Part shown: positions 35,306 through 48,836 of the stretch, in pieces | Layout of the letters: every line of letters begins with the position of its first letter | How positions within the stretch are numbered: position 1 is the stretch's first letter | NCBI RefSeq assembly: GCF_025698545.1 | Contig: NC_068577.1 | Location: 2,389,501 to 2,453,500, forward strand | Origin: Gossypium raimondii | Lineage: Eukaryota > Streptophyta > Magnoliopsida > Malvales > Malvaceae | Direction of reading: 5' to 3' | Length of the DNA stretch: 64,000 bases | Translations under genes and position numbers: made by a program | Notes under the pieces: model-generated | What the model saw: only the letters and a program-made list of their open reading frames with translations | What the model was told of the DNA's origin: nothing | The model's database searches: none

Positions 35306-35883
35306 CACACAATTAAGAAAGAAAAGGGAAGAAAATCCCACCGTCCTAGTGTTGGAATAGCTTGAAAATCATGTGTTAAAAACTCCCACAATATGTTTGG
35401 GGATTGGTTTGGCATTGGGCGTCTGAACACGACATAGTTGTGTGCTATTCTAGTCTCGATAATCTCGAAAATGTCAAAAAGCAATCTTAATCAAATCTTG
35501 GGTGCAATCTCCTCTACTATCTAACATATCTATAATGTTTGATGTAATGGTCAACTTTTCCATACCCAATGCGTATTTAAGTTTCCCAAACTCTTTAAAT
35601 TTTCATTACAACGCTACCAAAAGGAATCATGTCTATGTCATACCCACACCCTCTTCCATTTCTATTCTTAATTCAATGCTACAACTTTTCCCCTCATCCA
35701 CTTGTATTCCACAGTTATCATTGCTTCTTTTTCCTTTTTGAAAACATAATTTCATCAACGTTTGGTAGTAATTAAATTAAAGACTCATTTAACTCGTCTT
35801 CGATATATAAAAATGTGTGTAACTTTTTGGTTTATAATGAAATGACTAAACTTCATAGGAAAAATCTCAAACATTTGAATGAC
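35306..35883. other. Intergenic, nothing recognised
   Basis: Mixed composition with no repeats or genes that I can name. Confidence 0.35.
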
Positions 35884-36087
35884 TCAATATCCTATTCTTA
35901 ATAAAAACTGGTGAATTTTTCTAACTAAAGTTGAATCCAAATCATTACAAGTCCAGTCTTGAATTACTAGGACTGCCTCCATACTATCAGTCTGAATTAT
36001 CACATTATTATAACCCCGCTCCAAAAGAAGTGATAATCCATCTATGATGCCCCACAACTCAGTCTCAATAACAAAACAAAATCCCAA
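35884..36087 (-). pseudogene. RNase H-like (RVT_3) fragment of a LINE-type element
   Basis: The minus-strand peptide TELWGIIDGLSLLLERGYNN then VIIQTDSMEAVLVI matches the middle of the plant RVT_3 domain (AELWAxxxGL...GxxxVxxESDSxxxV). The start and end of the domain are missing, so it is a truncated copy unrelated in position to the one at 1-1099. Confidence 0.65.
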
Positions 36088-38106
36088 ATACCGATTATAA
36101 CTTAGGATCTATTTTTCATTTCGGTCCCGCAAAACTCCCCCAACTTATTGAGAAAGCCCAAATACAACAAATTAAAGATATGATGACCATTTTGTAATCA
36201 ATCCATTCCTTAGATTATCATTATCCTTTTTCACTCTTTCCTCCAAGGGCTACAACAATGGAAGGACCTTTTTTCCCGACTACCCTTCTTTGACTCTAAA
36301 ATCATTTTTTTTTTCACCTTTTAGCCGCTACCAAAATCTCAATAACCAACCAAGTGAGCCTTGACTTTAAACAAATTAATAATTTTTTTATTTAATCCTT
36401 TAAAATAGTAAAATAATATTTTAATACTCGTAAAAATATACAATTTAACTATATCCTCGTATCAAATATACATGTGGGTCTAGTGTGAAAAGCAAGTTGG
36501 GAAGATGGAATAAAATATGTTGTGGCAAAAGGGAATGGGTCCAAGCCCAAAAATGACAAGGTTTTTTAACCTCATATAATTGCACCTTCCAACTTTTTAA
36601 TTTCACTCATTGGAAACCCTTTTCTCTGTTCTTATGAACTTTATTCTTTAAATTACAAGCATCCATTTCTTTAATCTTGCAAGTTGAAAACCTAATCATG
36701 AATGGTGAGACTTATAATTGAATTTTGCAATGGACTTTTACCACTTACCAAGATTCCCTATATCTTCCTAATCATTGCCCATACTTGGGTTCATGAACTT
36801 TTCTACTGATTTTCTTCTTCTTCTTGAGACATGGAAGAAGACTTTGTTAAGACTAACATAGAAATGTGGGGTTTGGGTTTGTAAGTGAGTAGGTAAAACA
36901 AAAGCATGTGTGGTTGGAGCTGAGGCATACAGTTCCCAAATTGTTGAAGGTGACACAACAGTTGGGACAACCCAGAAATATTATGTTACCAGCCTACCAG
37001 TTTGGTAGAAACCATGACAACATATTTGAACCCATAGATCAAATCATTTATACTTTGTACTTTAGCGGAATAAGTTGTGTGAGTTCCATTAATACAAAAA
37101 AAAAGAACAGATGACAGGACAGAGAAGATATATGTTCCATTTGGACATTATCTTAGATCAATGTACCAAATTGAAATAGATGAGATAGAACCCAAGCAAT
37201 GCAACTGGATCCATGGACCAGATAATGGGCTAAATCCTAAACCATTGATAGAGCCACTCTTCTGTTCTATTCTAAAGGGATTTCCATGAAGAAAGTTGAA
37301 ATATGCTGCTGACGATTGGACCAAAGATAAGACCGGAATTCCTTTTTTATCTCCTTTCTGTTTTCTTTTATATAGAATTTAATTTATTAATAATTTTAGG
37401 ATAAATATGAAAATTATAAATAAATTTTGGTTAAATTTACAATTTTTGTGTTTTTATATACATCAAATTTTAATTTAATTTAATCTAATCTAATTTTTAC
37501 GTACCACTAATACTATTATCTATGTAACGCTCTTTTCCATTTAGTAACGTGAAAATGATAATTTAGTATTTTAATAAAGTAAAAGATAAATTAATAAAAT
37601 TAAGTCACATAAACACAGACTAACAATGTTAGTGTAGCTGAAATTGTAAAGTTGAGATGTTAAAAGATCATAATGTTTCGGGTTTGAATCTCATCATGTG
37701 TAAATATTTTTCTAGATTTTTATGAAAAGACAAAACTGACATTAAAATAATATCTATTGCTTTGTAAAAATAAGGGACTTTTCGTAACTTTACGACTAAG
37801 TTGGAATCCAATTGGTGACTGATACAAACTCGATTAAAATATTAAATACGATACTAGATTATGACACACCCACCCATGTGGGTGAAAAACACAACCATGT
37901 AACAAATCTATTTTTACAAAATTAATATAAATAACAAATGAAAATTTGGTTTGATGGAAAAGTATAAATGTTGAAAATATAGAGTTTCGGGTTCCAACTT
38001 TATTACGTGTATAGGTTTTGCTATTTTTTTTAGGTAAAAGATATAAAATGACAAAAACACACTTAAAATAATATAATTTTGACACCAACTCCGTCAAGTG
38101 TTACAA
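36088..38106. other. Intergenic, no gene seen
   Basis: Only chance ORFs of 60-90 codons are present. Around 37630-38040 two segments with 'gtttcgggtt(tgaa/cca)' and 'tttttatgaaaaga/taggtaaaag' look like a loose duplication of repeat sequence. Confidence 0.4.
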
Positions 38107-38428
38107 GGGAGGGACCCACAAAGTAATTTTACACTCTTAATATCTTTTTATACCATTAATATTTTGACAATCCAACCGTCATATTTTATATTTCATTCAT
38201 ATGGATCATGTATGTCAAATTTGAGTAAATTAAAATTTTCTTACTAGTTTTATGTAAGCCACTTTCAATCGCTTTAATATATATCTCTATGATAAAGATG
38301 TTAGTTCGGTTCAAATTTACATGCGTGACATGTATAATTATATTGATAAATTCAATGTTTGAATCATTAAAATATTAATTGTATAAAAATGTACAAAATT
38401 ACACCATTGTGTAAGTGGATCCCTCCCC
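38107..38428. mobile_element. Fold-back MITE with inverted arms of about 75 bp
   Basis: The left arm begins GGGAGGGACCCAC and continues 'taattttacac...ttttataccattaatattttgacaatcc'. The right arm, read in reverse, begins GGGGAGGGATCCAC and continues with the same order of phrases. The interior of about 170 bp is AT-rich. No target duplication was confirmed. A fragment of the same family is at 15495. Confidence 0.72.
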
Positions 38429-38454
38429 ATATCTATATATCCATGCCATATATT

Positions 38455-38950
38455 TAGGGGCTAACTAAGTTGGTGTCACCCTTAATTAGTCCACAACTTA
38501 GTTAAGAAATTACCAAAAGTTTATTTATTTTACAAAGTAGCAATTACTATTTTGAGGGTGTTTATGTCTTCTTATATTTTGATAAATATATAGTATACAT
38601 TAAGAGATTGGCTAGATTGGTGTCACTCTTTAATTTGGTCTCAACTCAGTTAGGAAATTTCCAAAATTTCATTTATTTTATAAAGTAATAAATTTTATTT
38701 TGAGGCAATTTCTATCTTTTTATATTTTTAAAAATATTTTTATAAGAATTTTTTTATAAATTTGTTACATAAATATTTTCACCCACACCATTGGTGTGAC
38801 AAAATCTAGTTATATTTAAGCCTTTGATTGAGTTAGTGTCATGAGTCAATCGAACACCAACTCAATAGAAAATGATTAATTTTTTACATAGTAACAAAAT
38901 ATTTCTATAATGATGTTTTTTTTATTTTATATTTTTATATAAAATCTATA
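38455..38950. repeat. Tandem repeat of a GTTGGTGTCA unit (two units of about 157-160 bp plus a third part)
   Basis: 'taagttggtgtcacccttaattagtc' (38467) recurs as 'tagattggtgtcactctttaatttggtc' (38614) and as 'tgagttagtgtcatgagtcaatcg' (38828). Each is followed by 'ttattttac/taaagtaa' and 'attttgagg'. The same motif reappears at 60805, 62690 and 63000. Confidence 0.6.
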
Positions 38951-39173
38951 AAATAAATTTAAATCCAAAATAAAATTTAAAAATATTTACATACGATCAA
39001 ACTTAAATTTACTAGGATTTTCAAATCCTCAACTTTACGATTTCAACCAAATCTCGTTTATTTTTACATAATTTTTATCCATGAGCCATATCTTTTAAAT
39101 AATTAGTTTTAGTTTAATAGTGTAAAATATCTTATAATTTATTTACTAACACAATTTTAGTATGTATAATATA

Positions 39174-39887
39174 TGTTGACGCTGAATGAGCTGAGTAGCA
39201 CTCAACAGTGTCCACTACAAACTGCCACTAAGGCAGTGAAATTATTTGTTATATTTGAGTTGACAATTTAATAAAGAAAATATTTGGATTAGTTAATGTG
39301 TTGTTATTTTGAAGATACCATGGTCAATGTATGAAAACCAATCATTGGCTATTGAAGATTGGGATTGGATTCGAGTGGATCAATTCAATCCTTGAAATGT
39401 GAAGATTCAATCGAGATTGTGTTGTTGATTTCTGGAATTCATATCTTCGATTGATTATGCTTTGCATGCTTATGTTGTAATAGCTATTTTCAAGGAATTA
39501 CTTTGTATTCACTTAGATTCTATGTTAGCAAACCCAAATTTGATATATGCTTTGAGATTTGTCTAAGTTATGTAATGAGAGTTTATTGAAAGCACTTGTA
39601 TCTGTTCATTGAGGAACTGTTTTATTAGTAAGTGCAAATTGAATTGTAAACATCGAGTGTTTATTGACCAAGTTCTTAGGGAGATGATTTGGAGGTGAAT
39701 GTTCTAATCTTTAGATAAAAATGTGAAATCTCTATACTTGGAGAGTGATAGAGTGCGCATCACTTGTTATATTTGTAATTAAAGATAGTGAAATTACTCA
39801 CTGAGCTAGGCTCCATAAACGTAGAGAAACCGAATTGCATAAGCAAACTTTTGATATTCTTTATTTTTATTTGCGCAGTTTTCAACA
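39174..39887 (+). mobile_element. Probable solo LTR, copia-like, 714 bp
   Basis: Termini TGTTGA and TCAACA are perfect inverted hexamers. The 3' third (agtgaaattactcactgagc, 'aggctccataaacgtagag') is shared with the inverted segment at 55310-55960. The flanking pentamers do not match, so the borders are less certain than for the other solo LTRs. Confidence 0.5.
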
Positions 39888-40274
39888 ATGTCAAGCCATA
39901 ATGATCATTGCAGTCAAGACTTTCATTATTTATTTTAAATTTCGTAAACAACACAATATACATATATAAAATATAAATAACATTTGCGATCTTATATCTA
40001 ATTTATTAAATATATATATAAACTATTTCGAAGGGTAAAAATATAATTGTAAAATGTGAGGTTTCAAGTGGAATAAACTAGACCAAAACTATCCTGCTCC
40101 ATCACTCACCTGCATTTTTTTTTCATTCGAAGTGAATCAATGCAAAATCTGTGAATAGATTGAGTTTGACATCATTAATCTATTCATCTTAAATGATTAT
40201 AAAATTATAATATTTTGTTATTTTTTTAATAATTTTATTATAAGTTTCGTTTCAATTATATTTATTTTTTTTAT

Positions 40275-40408
40275 AATAATATCTAAAATTATCCATAACC
40301 CCTCCCTAACCCATAAATAATAAGATAATCTACTTCTGCGCACTTGAACCCATGTCCTCCAGTAGTGATAACAATACCCATACTAATCGAGTTAAGACTC
40401 GACCGACC
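40275..40408 (-). repeat. tRNA-derived SINE copy (S7)
   Basis: Read on the minus strand: CTTAACTCGATTAGTATGG, then ACATGGGTTCAAGTGCGC, 'agattatcttattatttatgg' and 'gggaggggttatggataatt'. It follows the layout of S4 and S6. Confidence 0.65.
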
Positions 40409-41535
40409 ATTTCGTTCCTTTTTAAATGAGAAAAAGAAAAATAAATAAATATATACATTGACAACTACACAACGTATCCCATCAAAAGAAAAGAAATATA
40501 TACAACGTGGACATAAAAATTGAATATATACATAAGAAAAAGGGTATGGAATATAATTAAAGAAAATGGGAATGGACCATCTTCATTTCTTTTAGCAGCA
40601 ACACATGAATTGAGATGGTGACTAGACCAGATAATATTTAAAAGGAAGTCCCAGTGACACGTACGTACTATAGTACTTGAATATCATACCAAAAATATTT
40701 AAAATTCTATTCATGAATCGAGTTATATAAAGTGTGAAGGTTTACTTAAAATGTGAGATGATTTGAACAAAAGTACGAGGATCAAAAAATAGGATTAAGC
40801 AAAATAAACTTAAGTTAGTCAATATGTGGATAAGTTTGAAAAAAAAATTAGGTTCATATTTTAGGTTAGGTTAGATCTGGGCGAACCTAAATATAGTAAT
40901 ATTTCACATGGGTTCGGCTCAGCTCATGAAAACCTTTAGTCATAAGTCATAACCCGAATAGTAATAGTTAAATTTGCTAGGTCAAATTCCCGTACTATGC
41001 ATAATTTATAGATTTAGTCTTTGTTCTCTAATTAGACCATTTTTAGTTTCTATACTTTTCAAATTTTAAAAATTTAATCTTAACTCAAACGGTAGTTGTT
41101 AAATCTATTGGCTAAAATGATGTGTATTTTTTTTCCCCTTTGTGAATATTATGTGGAAATATCAAGTTGGCGTGGCATTCCACGTGCCACAAAACGTATT
41201 CTACATAAGATTTTGAAAATAGCAAAATTTAGCTTTACGAATTTAATGACACTATTTAATCAAGACTAAATTTCAAAAATAAAATTGAAAAGTACAACAA
41301 CGAAAAACAATCAAATTAAAGTACAGAAATTAAATACACAACTTATATATAGTACAAGGACTAGTATCAAAATTTGACCTATGAATTTCTTTTTATATAT
41401 TGTCATTGAATTTTTTAAGTATTAAAAAGAGACGCGTATCCCATTTAGAGTATAATAAAACATAAATATATTATATATTAAAAATAAAACACGTGACAAA
41501 ATCTACTTACAATAATGACGTGTATCAAATATTAA
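40409..41535. other. Intergenic with dispersed repeat sequence
   Basis: 41020-41350 carries the same retroelement-like phrases ('ttaaatctattgg', 'cgtggcattccacgtgcc') as 30780-31260 and 41880-42430. There is no coding content. Confidence 0.4.
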
Positions 41536-41659
41536 GGGTGGTTTAGATAGGCGGTAGGGTTAAGCTTACTTCTTGTCTCATGCTATATTATTTAATTTTA
41601 TCGCCACCACTATTTTTACACTAACTACAAATAAACGCATTGTCTATCCAAACCAACCC
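41536..41659. mobile_element. Tourist-like MITE, copy 3
   Basis: GGGTGGTTTAGATAGGCGG and, inverted, 'attgtctatccaaaccaaccc' form the ends, and TAA precedes the left end. The interior has 'atcgccaccac' in the same order as at 33252. Confidence 0.75.
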
Positions 41660-42474
41660 AATCCTCCTTATAAATAAATACATATAAAATAACAACTTAG
41701 TGAAGTTTGACTCATTTACTTTTTAGCACAACAATGATTATAATTGGAATCCAGCTCAATTCAACTTAGGTAGATAATATCTTTTTATGTATTAGTGGCA
41801 TCTTTTGATAGATGTTAATTTTTAAATTTTGTGATCACAATTTACTTTTTAATAATATAAAAATTATATTCCATTTTTATCATAGTTTTAGATCCCCATA
41901 TTTTCAAATTGGGTTTAATTCATGTTAATTTCGTTTTTTATATTCTATTTTTAAAATTTGAAATTTCAATTATGATTAAATAATAATTATTAAATTCGTT
42001 AAGATTGTCATTTTTAATTTTCATATTTTTAAAATTGTGAAATTTCAATCGACCAAACGATAGTTATTAATTTTGTCAAGTTAAATTATATTATTTCTAA
42101 AATATTATGCAACAAACCTATCGTTACATGTGTAATACAATGTCAACTTGTTATTTCATATAATACTCGCAGAAAACCCATATTATTTTAGTTAATGGAT
42201 TTAATGACTATTGTTTTAGTTAGGATTGAAATTTCAAATTTTAAAAACACAGGACCTAAAATGATAAAATTAAAACAAAGATTAAAATGGCAACTTATGA
42301 AACCAATTGCGAATTAAACATAATGGATTTAGCTATTACTATTTGGTTTAAGATTAAAATATCAATCGAAAAGTATAGGTACTAAAACTGATCAAATTAC
42401 AGTAAAATTATTAAATCCACAATTTATGGATAGTAAAATAAATATATACAGTTAATAAATAAAATTAAATAAGA
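41660..42474. other. Intergenic, AT-rich repeat-like DNA
   Basis: The same 'gactaaaattgatcaaatta' type phrases as at 31.0-31.3 kb. No gene. Confidence 0.4.
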
Positions 42475-44510
42475 AATAAGCTTCAGGCTTAATGGTTAAG
42501 AGATAGCTTCCCTCCTTTGTGATCCCAAGTTTGAACCCCTCTTTTCTTTTTTTATTTCATAATTCTGCCAAAACAGGAATAAAAACTAATAAGAAATAGG
42601 CGACAACCCAATGGTTAAGCACTAGTTTCCCCATTGAGAACTTGAGTTTGAGCCTCCTCCCTTTTCATTTTAATTTCAAATTTCGGCAAAATATTGATAA
42701 AATTGCAAGTGCAACCCCTAGGGTTCACAAACCCTAGGAATTGACCCAATTCTTTCCTAAATAAAATTCATATCTTGCCCTTCCTAAAAATTTAAATAGA
42801 ATTAGAATTCTACCATCTTTTTCTCTTTTTTTCCTAATTAGATTTTCATATTGCCCCTTTTCAAATCCTAATAGAATTTGCTCTCCATCTTTTTATTTAT
42901 TCTCTATTTATTTTCTTTCCCTTTTCTTTACACCATATTTTCATCTTCATTATTGATAATTATTTTGCTTTCTCGAATCAAATCGTCCTCCATACGATTA
43001 TTCTTTCTATCAGTTTTGGTACTTGCAGTCAATAGCATCCCTATTATTGCCAATAATCGATAAGTACATCTCATTCTCGATGTTTAGATCCCGATTTTTT
43101 TTGTAGAATTTCTATTTGACGATAATCTTTAAATTCAATTACTCAATCTTTTATGGTTCTTGACAAATCTTTCGATAATCTTGATAAATCTTGAAATCAA
43201 TCGTTAATACATGTGTAAATGTCGTTTGAAGGACCTAATTTAGGTGCGTCAGGCCAAAATCGAGCATAAGGAATGTCAATCAAACTCTTTGTGAAAGGTG
43301 TGTGTTTTTTTACAAGTGAATCGGGATAAATATGTCTAAAATTAGGGCCACACAGGCATATGGACCACACGACCCTCCACACAACCATGTACCCTGCAAA
43401 CCCTAGGCTAGTTCAAATCTCACGCGGCTAAAAACCTTCCACACGGCCTGCCACAGAGTTGTGTCTCCCCTGTAGGTTAATTTTTGCATTTGCCACACGG
43501 TCACAGTATGTTATAGGGTCTAGCCACACGACTGTGTGACCCTTGTTTTACAATTTTGCCCAGAATTTTATGAATTGTTCAGTTTAGTCCCTGTATAATC
43601 CCTAAACTATTTTTAAAAATTTTATTCACATGATTGAGTCCTTGATATTATAAGCATGCTAGATTATGTGATTTGATAATTGAACTGCTACTGTTTAATG
43701 TTGATATGTGAATATTTCAAGTCTATTGTCACTGTCTTTCTAATGAACTGATATTGTTATTATTGCCACTGTAGTACTGGTTGCATGCTTACCGTTATTG
43801 TTAAACTGAATACATGTTAAACATGCCTACTGTTACTATTGAACTAAATACATGATAATCATGCCTTTTGTTAATGTTAATCTGATCCATGCTAAGCATG
43901 TCTACTATTTCTGAACTGTACTGTACTATTATTAGCATGTCATACTACATTACATGGGGTGAGACGCTTTGAAAGGAGGAAGTACAGACAGTTTATCTGC
44001 AAACACTGGTGGTTTATCCACAAACTTATTGGCAACTTTTATATGCAAACCCGTTTTATATTTACAATTACTAGCAGTGTATTAACCTACAACACTGGTG
44101 GTTCATCTATAATGTTTACTGGCAGATTTTGTCTACAAACCCATTGTGTATTCACAACTACTGGCAGCGTATTAACTTGAAACACTTGGTTCATCCATAA
44201 ACTAGAGTGTCCAGGATATAAGAGTTTTGGGGAACTCTTACTATGAAGTGTAGCGATAGGGTAGGACCTTTCTTTTCTATTAAATTGAAATTGTATTACA
44301 TTGACACTTATAAGCATACTCGAATGAATTGTCAATTTTTTGCTATACTATATGATTGTTATTGTACTGAAAACTATTATTATGAATGTTTGGTTTATTA
44401 TTTTGCACTGATTCTCTTGTGATAGAACTCACACTGAGCTTCATAGTCCACCCCCTTAATTTCCATCCTTACAAATAACCCATCAAGTTAGGATGCGGAC
44501 ATGACACCTG
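42475..44510. repeat. Older retroelement-like block with two tandem duplications
   Basis: 42475-42710 is an imperfect direct repeat of about 110-117 bp ('ttaatggttaagagatagcttcc' against 'ccaatggttaagcactagtttcc'). 43330-43550 has several CACACGG/CCACACGAC phrases that I associate with cotton gypsy LTRs. 44003-44205 is a tandem repeat of 89-90 bp (two units plus a short third) opening ACACTGGTGGTT. No protein-coding part was found. It appears to be interrupted by the element at 44513. Confidence 0.55.
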
Positions 44511-44512
44511 TA

Positions 44513-47106
44513 ACACCCCTAACCCTTATCCGTCACTAGAACAGGATTACAGAGCATTACCGAACCTTACGGATTAAATACGAACATTTCACAACTTTTA
44601 TTATACATATCAAGAATTAGTTATAAAACACTCATATTGTCTCTTAGATGGACCCTCGAGGCCCAATATACACCTTAGAAGTGAATCGAGACTAAACCAG
44701 GTACTCAGGAAATTTTTCCCAAAATCTCAATAAAATTTTCTTAGGAGCAGGGGACACATGCCCATGTGGCCGGCCGTGTCATGTCTTAGGTCGTGTGGGC
44801 ATTCGATATGAGGCATACAGCCGTGTCTTTACCCGTGTAACTCTCTGACTTGGGTCACATGGCCAACCACATGCCCGTGTGCTAGGCCGTGTGCAAGGGC
44901 AGGTCGTGTCTCTACTTGTGTGGACGAAAATAGGCCATTTTAAGGCCACTTTTCTTACCCTTTTTGATATCAACCTATACACAACATTTCAATACATCAA
45001 ATAGGCCCAATCAAGTAATCAACACAAGTCAAAACTCATGTTTTAAACATAATATATCATCACAAAACTCAATTGCCTAAGCTTACCAAAATAACTTCAT
45101 TCATCGATTTACCAAAACCTACTACTAAATACATGCATACAAACATATATATATATAAGTCATTCATAATCATACTTCAAATTTAACTCTTTTCCAATCC
45201 AGCCCTATACATTCCATATAAACCATAAAATGTATAACAAAATCTACCGGAGCAAACTGGATAGTGTGGTTCAATGTGTTGATCTGATCCTCCGAACTTC
45301 TTGAAAATCTATAAAGAACATTAAACGACACAGTAAGCTTAATGAAGCTTAGTAAGTTCGTTGGCTTTAAATATAAATCTTACCAAACATACTATAATAA
45401 TTCATTTAGGTAACTCATTTCACAAACATTTTCTGCCAATCACAACTTCGGTTGATGAATTCACTTATTTGAGCTCAATATTAATAATAACTTAAATTCT
45501 TCCACAGTAATTCCATATGGCACTTACCAGTCCTTGTCAAATCAGAGAACATCTTACGGATTTGATTACATCGTAAACAGAAGCCCGAAGGCTGCACAGA
45601 AGCACATAAGTGCTAAACGAAAACCCGTAAGGGTTTAACGGAAGCACATAGAAGCTAAACGAAAACCCATTAGGGTTAAACGAAAACATATATGAGTTAA
45701 TTGAAGCTCATTAGAGCTAAACGAAAAGCAAACATGAAAGTTCGCAACAAACGCTGAACCTCGGTTTACTTGGGTAATTTTCTGTCAATTCCTCATTTGC
45801 ACTGAACGACTGTACTCAATCACGCGTTCCATTCGTTCCGAACATTCAATTCAATTTCATAACTTTAATAATAAATTTATTTTCAACAAATGATATGAAT
45901 AAATAAATAATATCATTCACCAATTAGCATATAACATTAAAATTTAACCATACGAATTTACCTGGATTTGATGTAAGTTTGTTGTAGTTCAATGATTATT
46001 CAATTAATTTCCTTTTTCACATTGATCTACGGGATCTTTATTTAAAATGTAAAATTATTCATTCATTAGCACATATTTCAATTCTAATTCATTTCACAAT
46101 TTATAGCCCTCAATTTTGAAATTGCACAATTACCCTAACTTTTATAATTTTTTACAATTTAGTCCCTCACCAATTAGCCCATCAAATAAGCTAATTTTCT
46201 CAATTAACACTTTATCTAAATATTATAAGCTATTACACAGCCTTTGATAAATATAATTTAATACCAAACCCTAAGATTTAATATTTTCACAATTTGGTCC
46301 TAAAATCAAATTCTATTGAAATTACTTGATAAAATCATCATATAACAAAATTAAAGCTTCAATTCCATGTTAATTCATCATAAACATCCAGAAATAATCA
46401 ATCTTAACTTTCAAAATTACCCATAAAATCAAAAACTAATGAATTGATAGTTGGACCTAATTGCAAAAGTCTTAAAAACACAAAAATTTCAAGAAAAGAG
46501 CAAGAATTAAAATCACTTGTAGAAAAATATGAAAAACCAGCTTTTTAAGGGTTCTTCAATGGTGTTTTTGGCTAAGAATTATGAAGAAATGTCTAGATAT
46601 TCAATTAAATCCCATTTTTAACTATTAAGTTTTATTTCATTTCCAATTTTACCCCTTGTTCACAATAATTTCATGATTTTTTTTGCACTCATGCCGTCCA
46701 ACCTCTTATTTTAGGTTTATTTACCCTTGAAGTCCCTCCTCATTTAACATTTAGGCTATTTTATCACGTTAGCAAGTTTTGCACATTTTTCAATTTAGTT
46801 TTTTTAATTAATTAACTATCGAAACATTAAAATTTTCTAATGAAACTTTAATACTAACTTAATAACACTCCATAAATATTTATAAAAATATTTACGGCTC
46901 GATTTATTAAATCGAGATCTCGATACCTCGTTTTTGAAACTAATTAATCTAATAAATACTTCTAAATCAAAAATTACTAATTCAAAAGTCTTCTAAAATC
47001 ATACTTGACTCATAAATAATAATTAATAAAATTTTCAAACTCACTCGTCGGATTTAGTGACCTCGAATCACTGTTTTCGACACTACTAAAAATTGAGTTG
47101 TTATAA
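44513..47106 (-). mobile_element. LTR-like element of about 2.6 kb, gypsy type, inserted in older repeat
   Basis: On the plus strand it begins TGTAACACCCC and ends GTTGTTATAACA. Read on the minus strand the order resembles a cotton gypsy LTR: 'gattcgaggtcactaaatcc', 'gagtgttattaagttagtat', 'tttcgatagttaattaatta', then CCGTGTG-rich and CCTAACTT parts. It has a 21-bp tandem array inside (45581-45727). The flanks (ATGACA left, ATAACA at the right edge) suggest but do not prove a duplication, so the exact border is uncertain. No internal gag-pol. Confidence 0.65.
45581..45727. repeat. 21-bp tandem array of mini-hairpins, seven units
   Basis: Units follow AARCNCNTNAGNGCTTAAACG, for example aagcacataagtgctaaacga then aaacccgtaagggtttaacgg. 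Each unit holds its own short palindrome (GCACATAAGTGC, ACCCGTAAGGGT). The palindrome arms change together, so pairing is kept while the sequence differs. Confidence 0.75.
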
Positions 47107-48800
47107 CATCTGGAGGGTCTCGGCTCGGTTTTGTTTGTTAAGATATTTTTATTATTTAGAGACTATATTATTTTATTTTGAAATGTGACATGAGACATAG
47201 GATTTGAGATTTTATTTATTTATTTATAGCTTGCATGACATTTAATTTGATTTAGGATATCGAATTATGAATATGAATTAGTTATGCAAGAATTCGATTT
47301 TATTAAAAATATAAATAGATATCATTTTTCTGTTGCTAAACTATAATTAAAATATTGGGTAATAAGTAATTTGGTAATTAACTAGGTTTTCAAAAAGTAG
47401 TCACCGTTACATAGGTTAATTAAATTTAAATCGATTATTGACAACTCATAAATTTTTCTGAAAATGACTAAATTTTCTTCTAGAATAAACAAATATTTTA
47501 AAATAAGCACTATTTATTATTAAAACTAATGTAAGATATTAATTATTATAAAATTTAATCATTATAAAATAAATTCCATCTACGAATTTTATGATAAATA
47601 TAATTTATGTTGTATTATTTTACTAAAATATTTTTTTAAATGAAATTTTTATTAAATAACACAAAATATTTTATATAGAACCATTCAACACAAAAAATTA
47701 TTTTTCAAAAATAAATAAATTTTAATGAAACAAATATAGCTAAAGAAAGTAGATATTGTAACCATTGAAGCCACACAGACATGGATATTGTGCTTTAAAT
47801 ATTTTACTGAAAATTGGCTAAAAAATATTTATTGAAAAAAAAATTACAAGAAAAAGTATGGGCCCGACTTTACCACTTGCTTTGCAAATGAGCTCTTGTT
47901 CTGGTCCTTGTCCCCCATTGCTGAATGGCAACATCAAGCAACCTCAAATTATTATCTTATAGATTTGATTCATTCCAATCCGATTAATGATTCATATATG
48001 CCCCTCCCATAAACAAAGGATATAGTATTGTTAATTTCTTTACAACCCCTCATTGACTCTTTTACCATTCAATTTTAGTCCATATTGCTGCAATTCATAT
48101 GTATATAGATAACCCTTGTTTATTTTCTGGGTATAAAAGTTGAAGCAGGAGAGAAGCATAAAGGTATAAAGGCAAATGCTTGGGCTAGATTGGTATGATA
48201 AGCTCAAGTCCATGCAAATTCCATAAGTGAGCATGGGAATGAATCTGACAAATGTTGGTGAGTAATACTGGAAAGAAGAATCTGACCACAACCACCTTTC
48301 TAAAGGGAGAAAAAAAAATTTTACAATAAAGTTTAAAGGATGATATGTAACCGTATTCATAAAATTAATATCATATATTGGTAAGTGTGGTAGTCTATTA
48401 TGATGATAATATATAGTATTATCTGCAGGTTGAGGAGCAATGAGACACAGCACTTGAACAGTATCTTTTGATGTTATTGTGGGACTTACAGTAAGTACTA
48501 TTTGCTTGCCTCTTTGTGTCCTCTAATGGTATCTCTCCCTTTCTCTCTCCACTCATTGATTTGTAGCTATTGAAACACCGGAAGAGCCCAAAAATCAACA
48601 AACACTTGTTACTGTATTATCTTTTTCTTGCTTTTTTGGTTTGCTGAATTCTCTGACTTTGCACCCTCATACCCATCTCTCTAAACCTCTGCTTTCCCAT
48701 AATTGTACACCTCCTCTTCCATCTTATCTCCTCCTTTTTCATCTTTAACACTCGCTGTACTATTTGTGGTAGAAAAATAGCAGAAAAACACAAAAACACC
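47107..48800. other. Intergenic; right part probably ZFP promoter region
   Basis: 47107-47250 continues the older repeat block interrupted at 44513. The rest is AT-rich up to the zinc-finger gene. ORFs of up to about 137 codons on the minus strand (48040-48453) have no domain and look accidental. Confidence 0.4.
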
Positions 48801-48806
48801 CACAGG

Positions 48807-48815
48807 TTTATATAC
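48807..48815 (+). promoter_or_regulatory. TATA box of the zinc-finger gene
   Basis: TTTATATAC lies about 90 bases upstream of the leader donor at 48903, followed by a pyrimidine-rich stretch suited to a transcription start near 48835-48845. Confidence 0.45.
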
Positions 48816-48836
48816 TTCTTTGTCTCTTCATACTTC

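Noticed and set aside
48040-48453. 137-codon minus-strand ORF
   Set aside because: No domain, AT-rich codons, in the promoter region of the zinc-finger gene.
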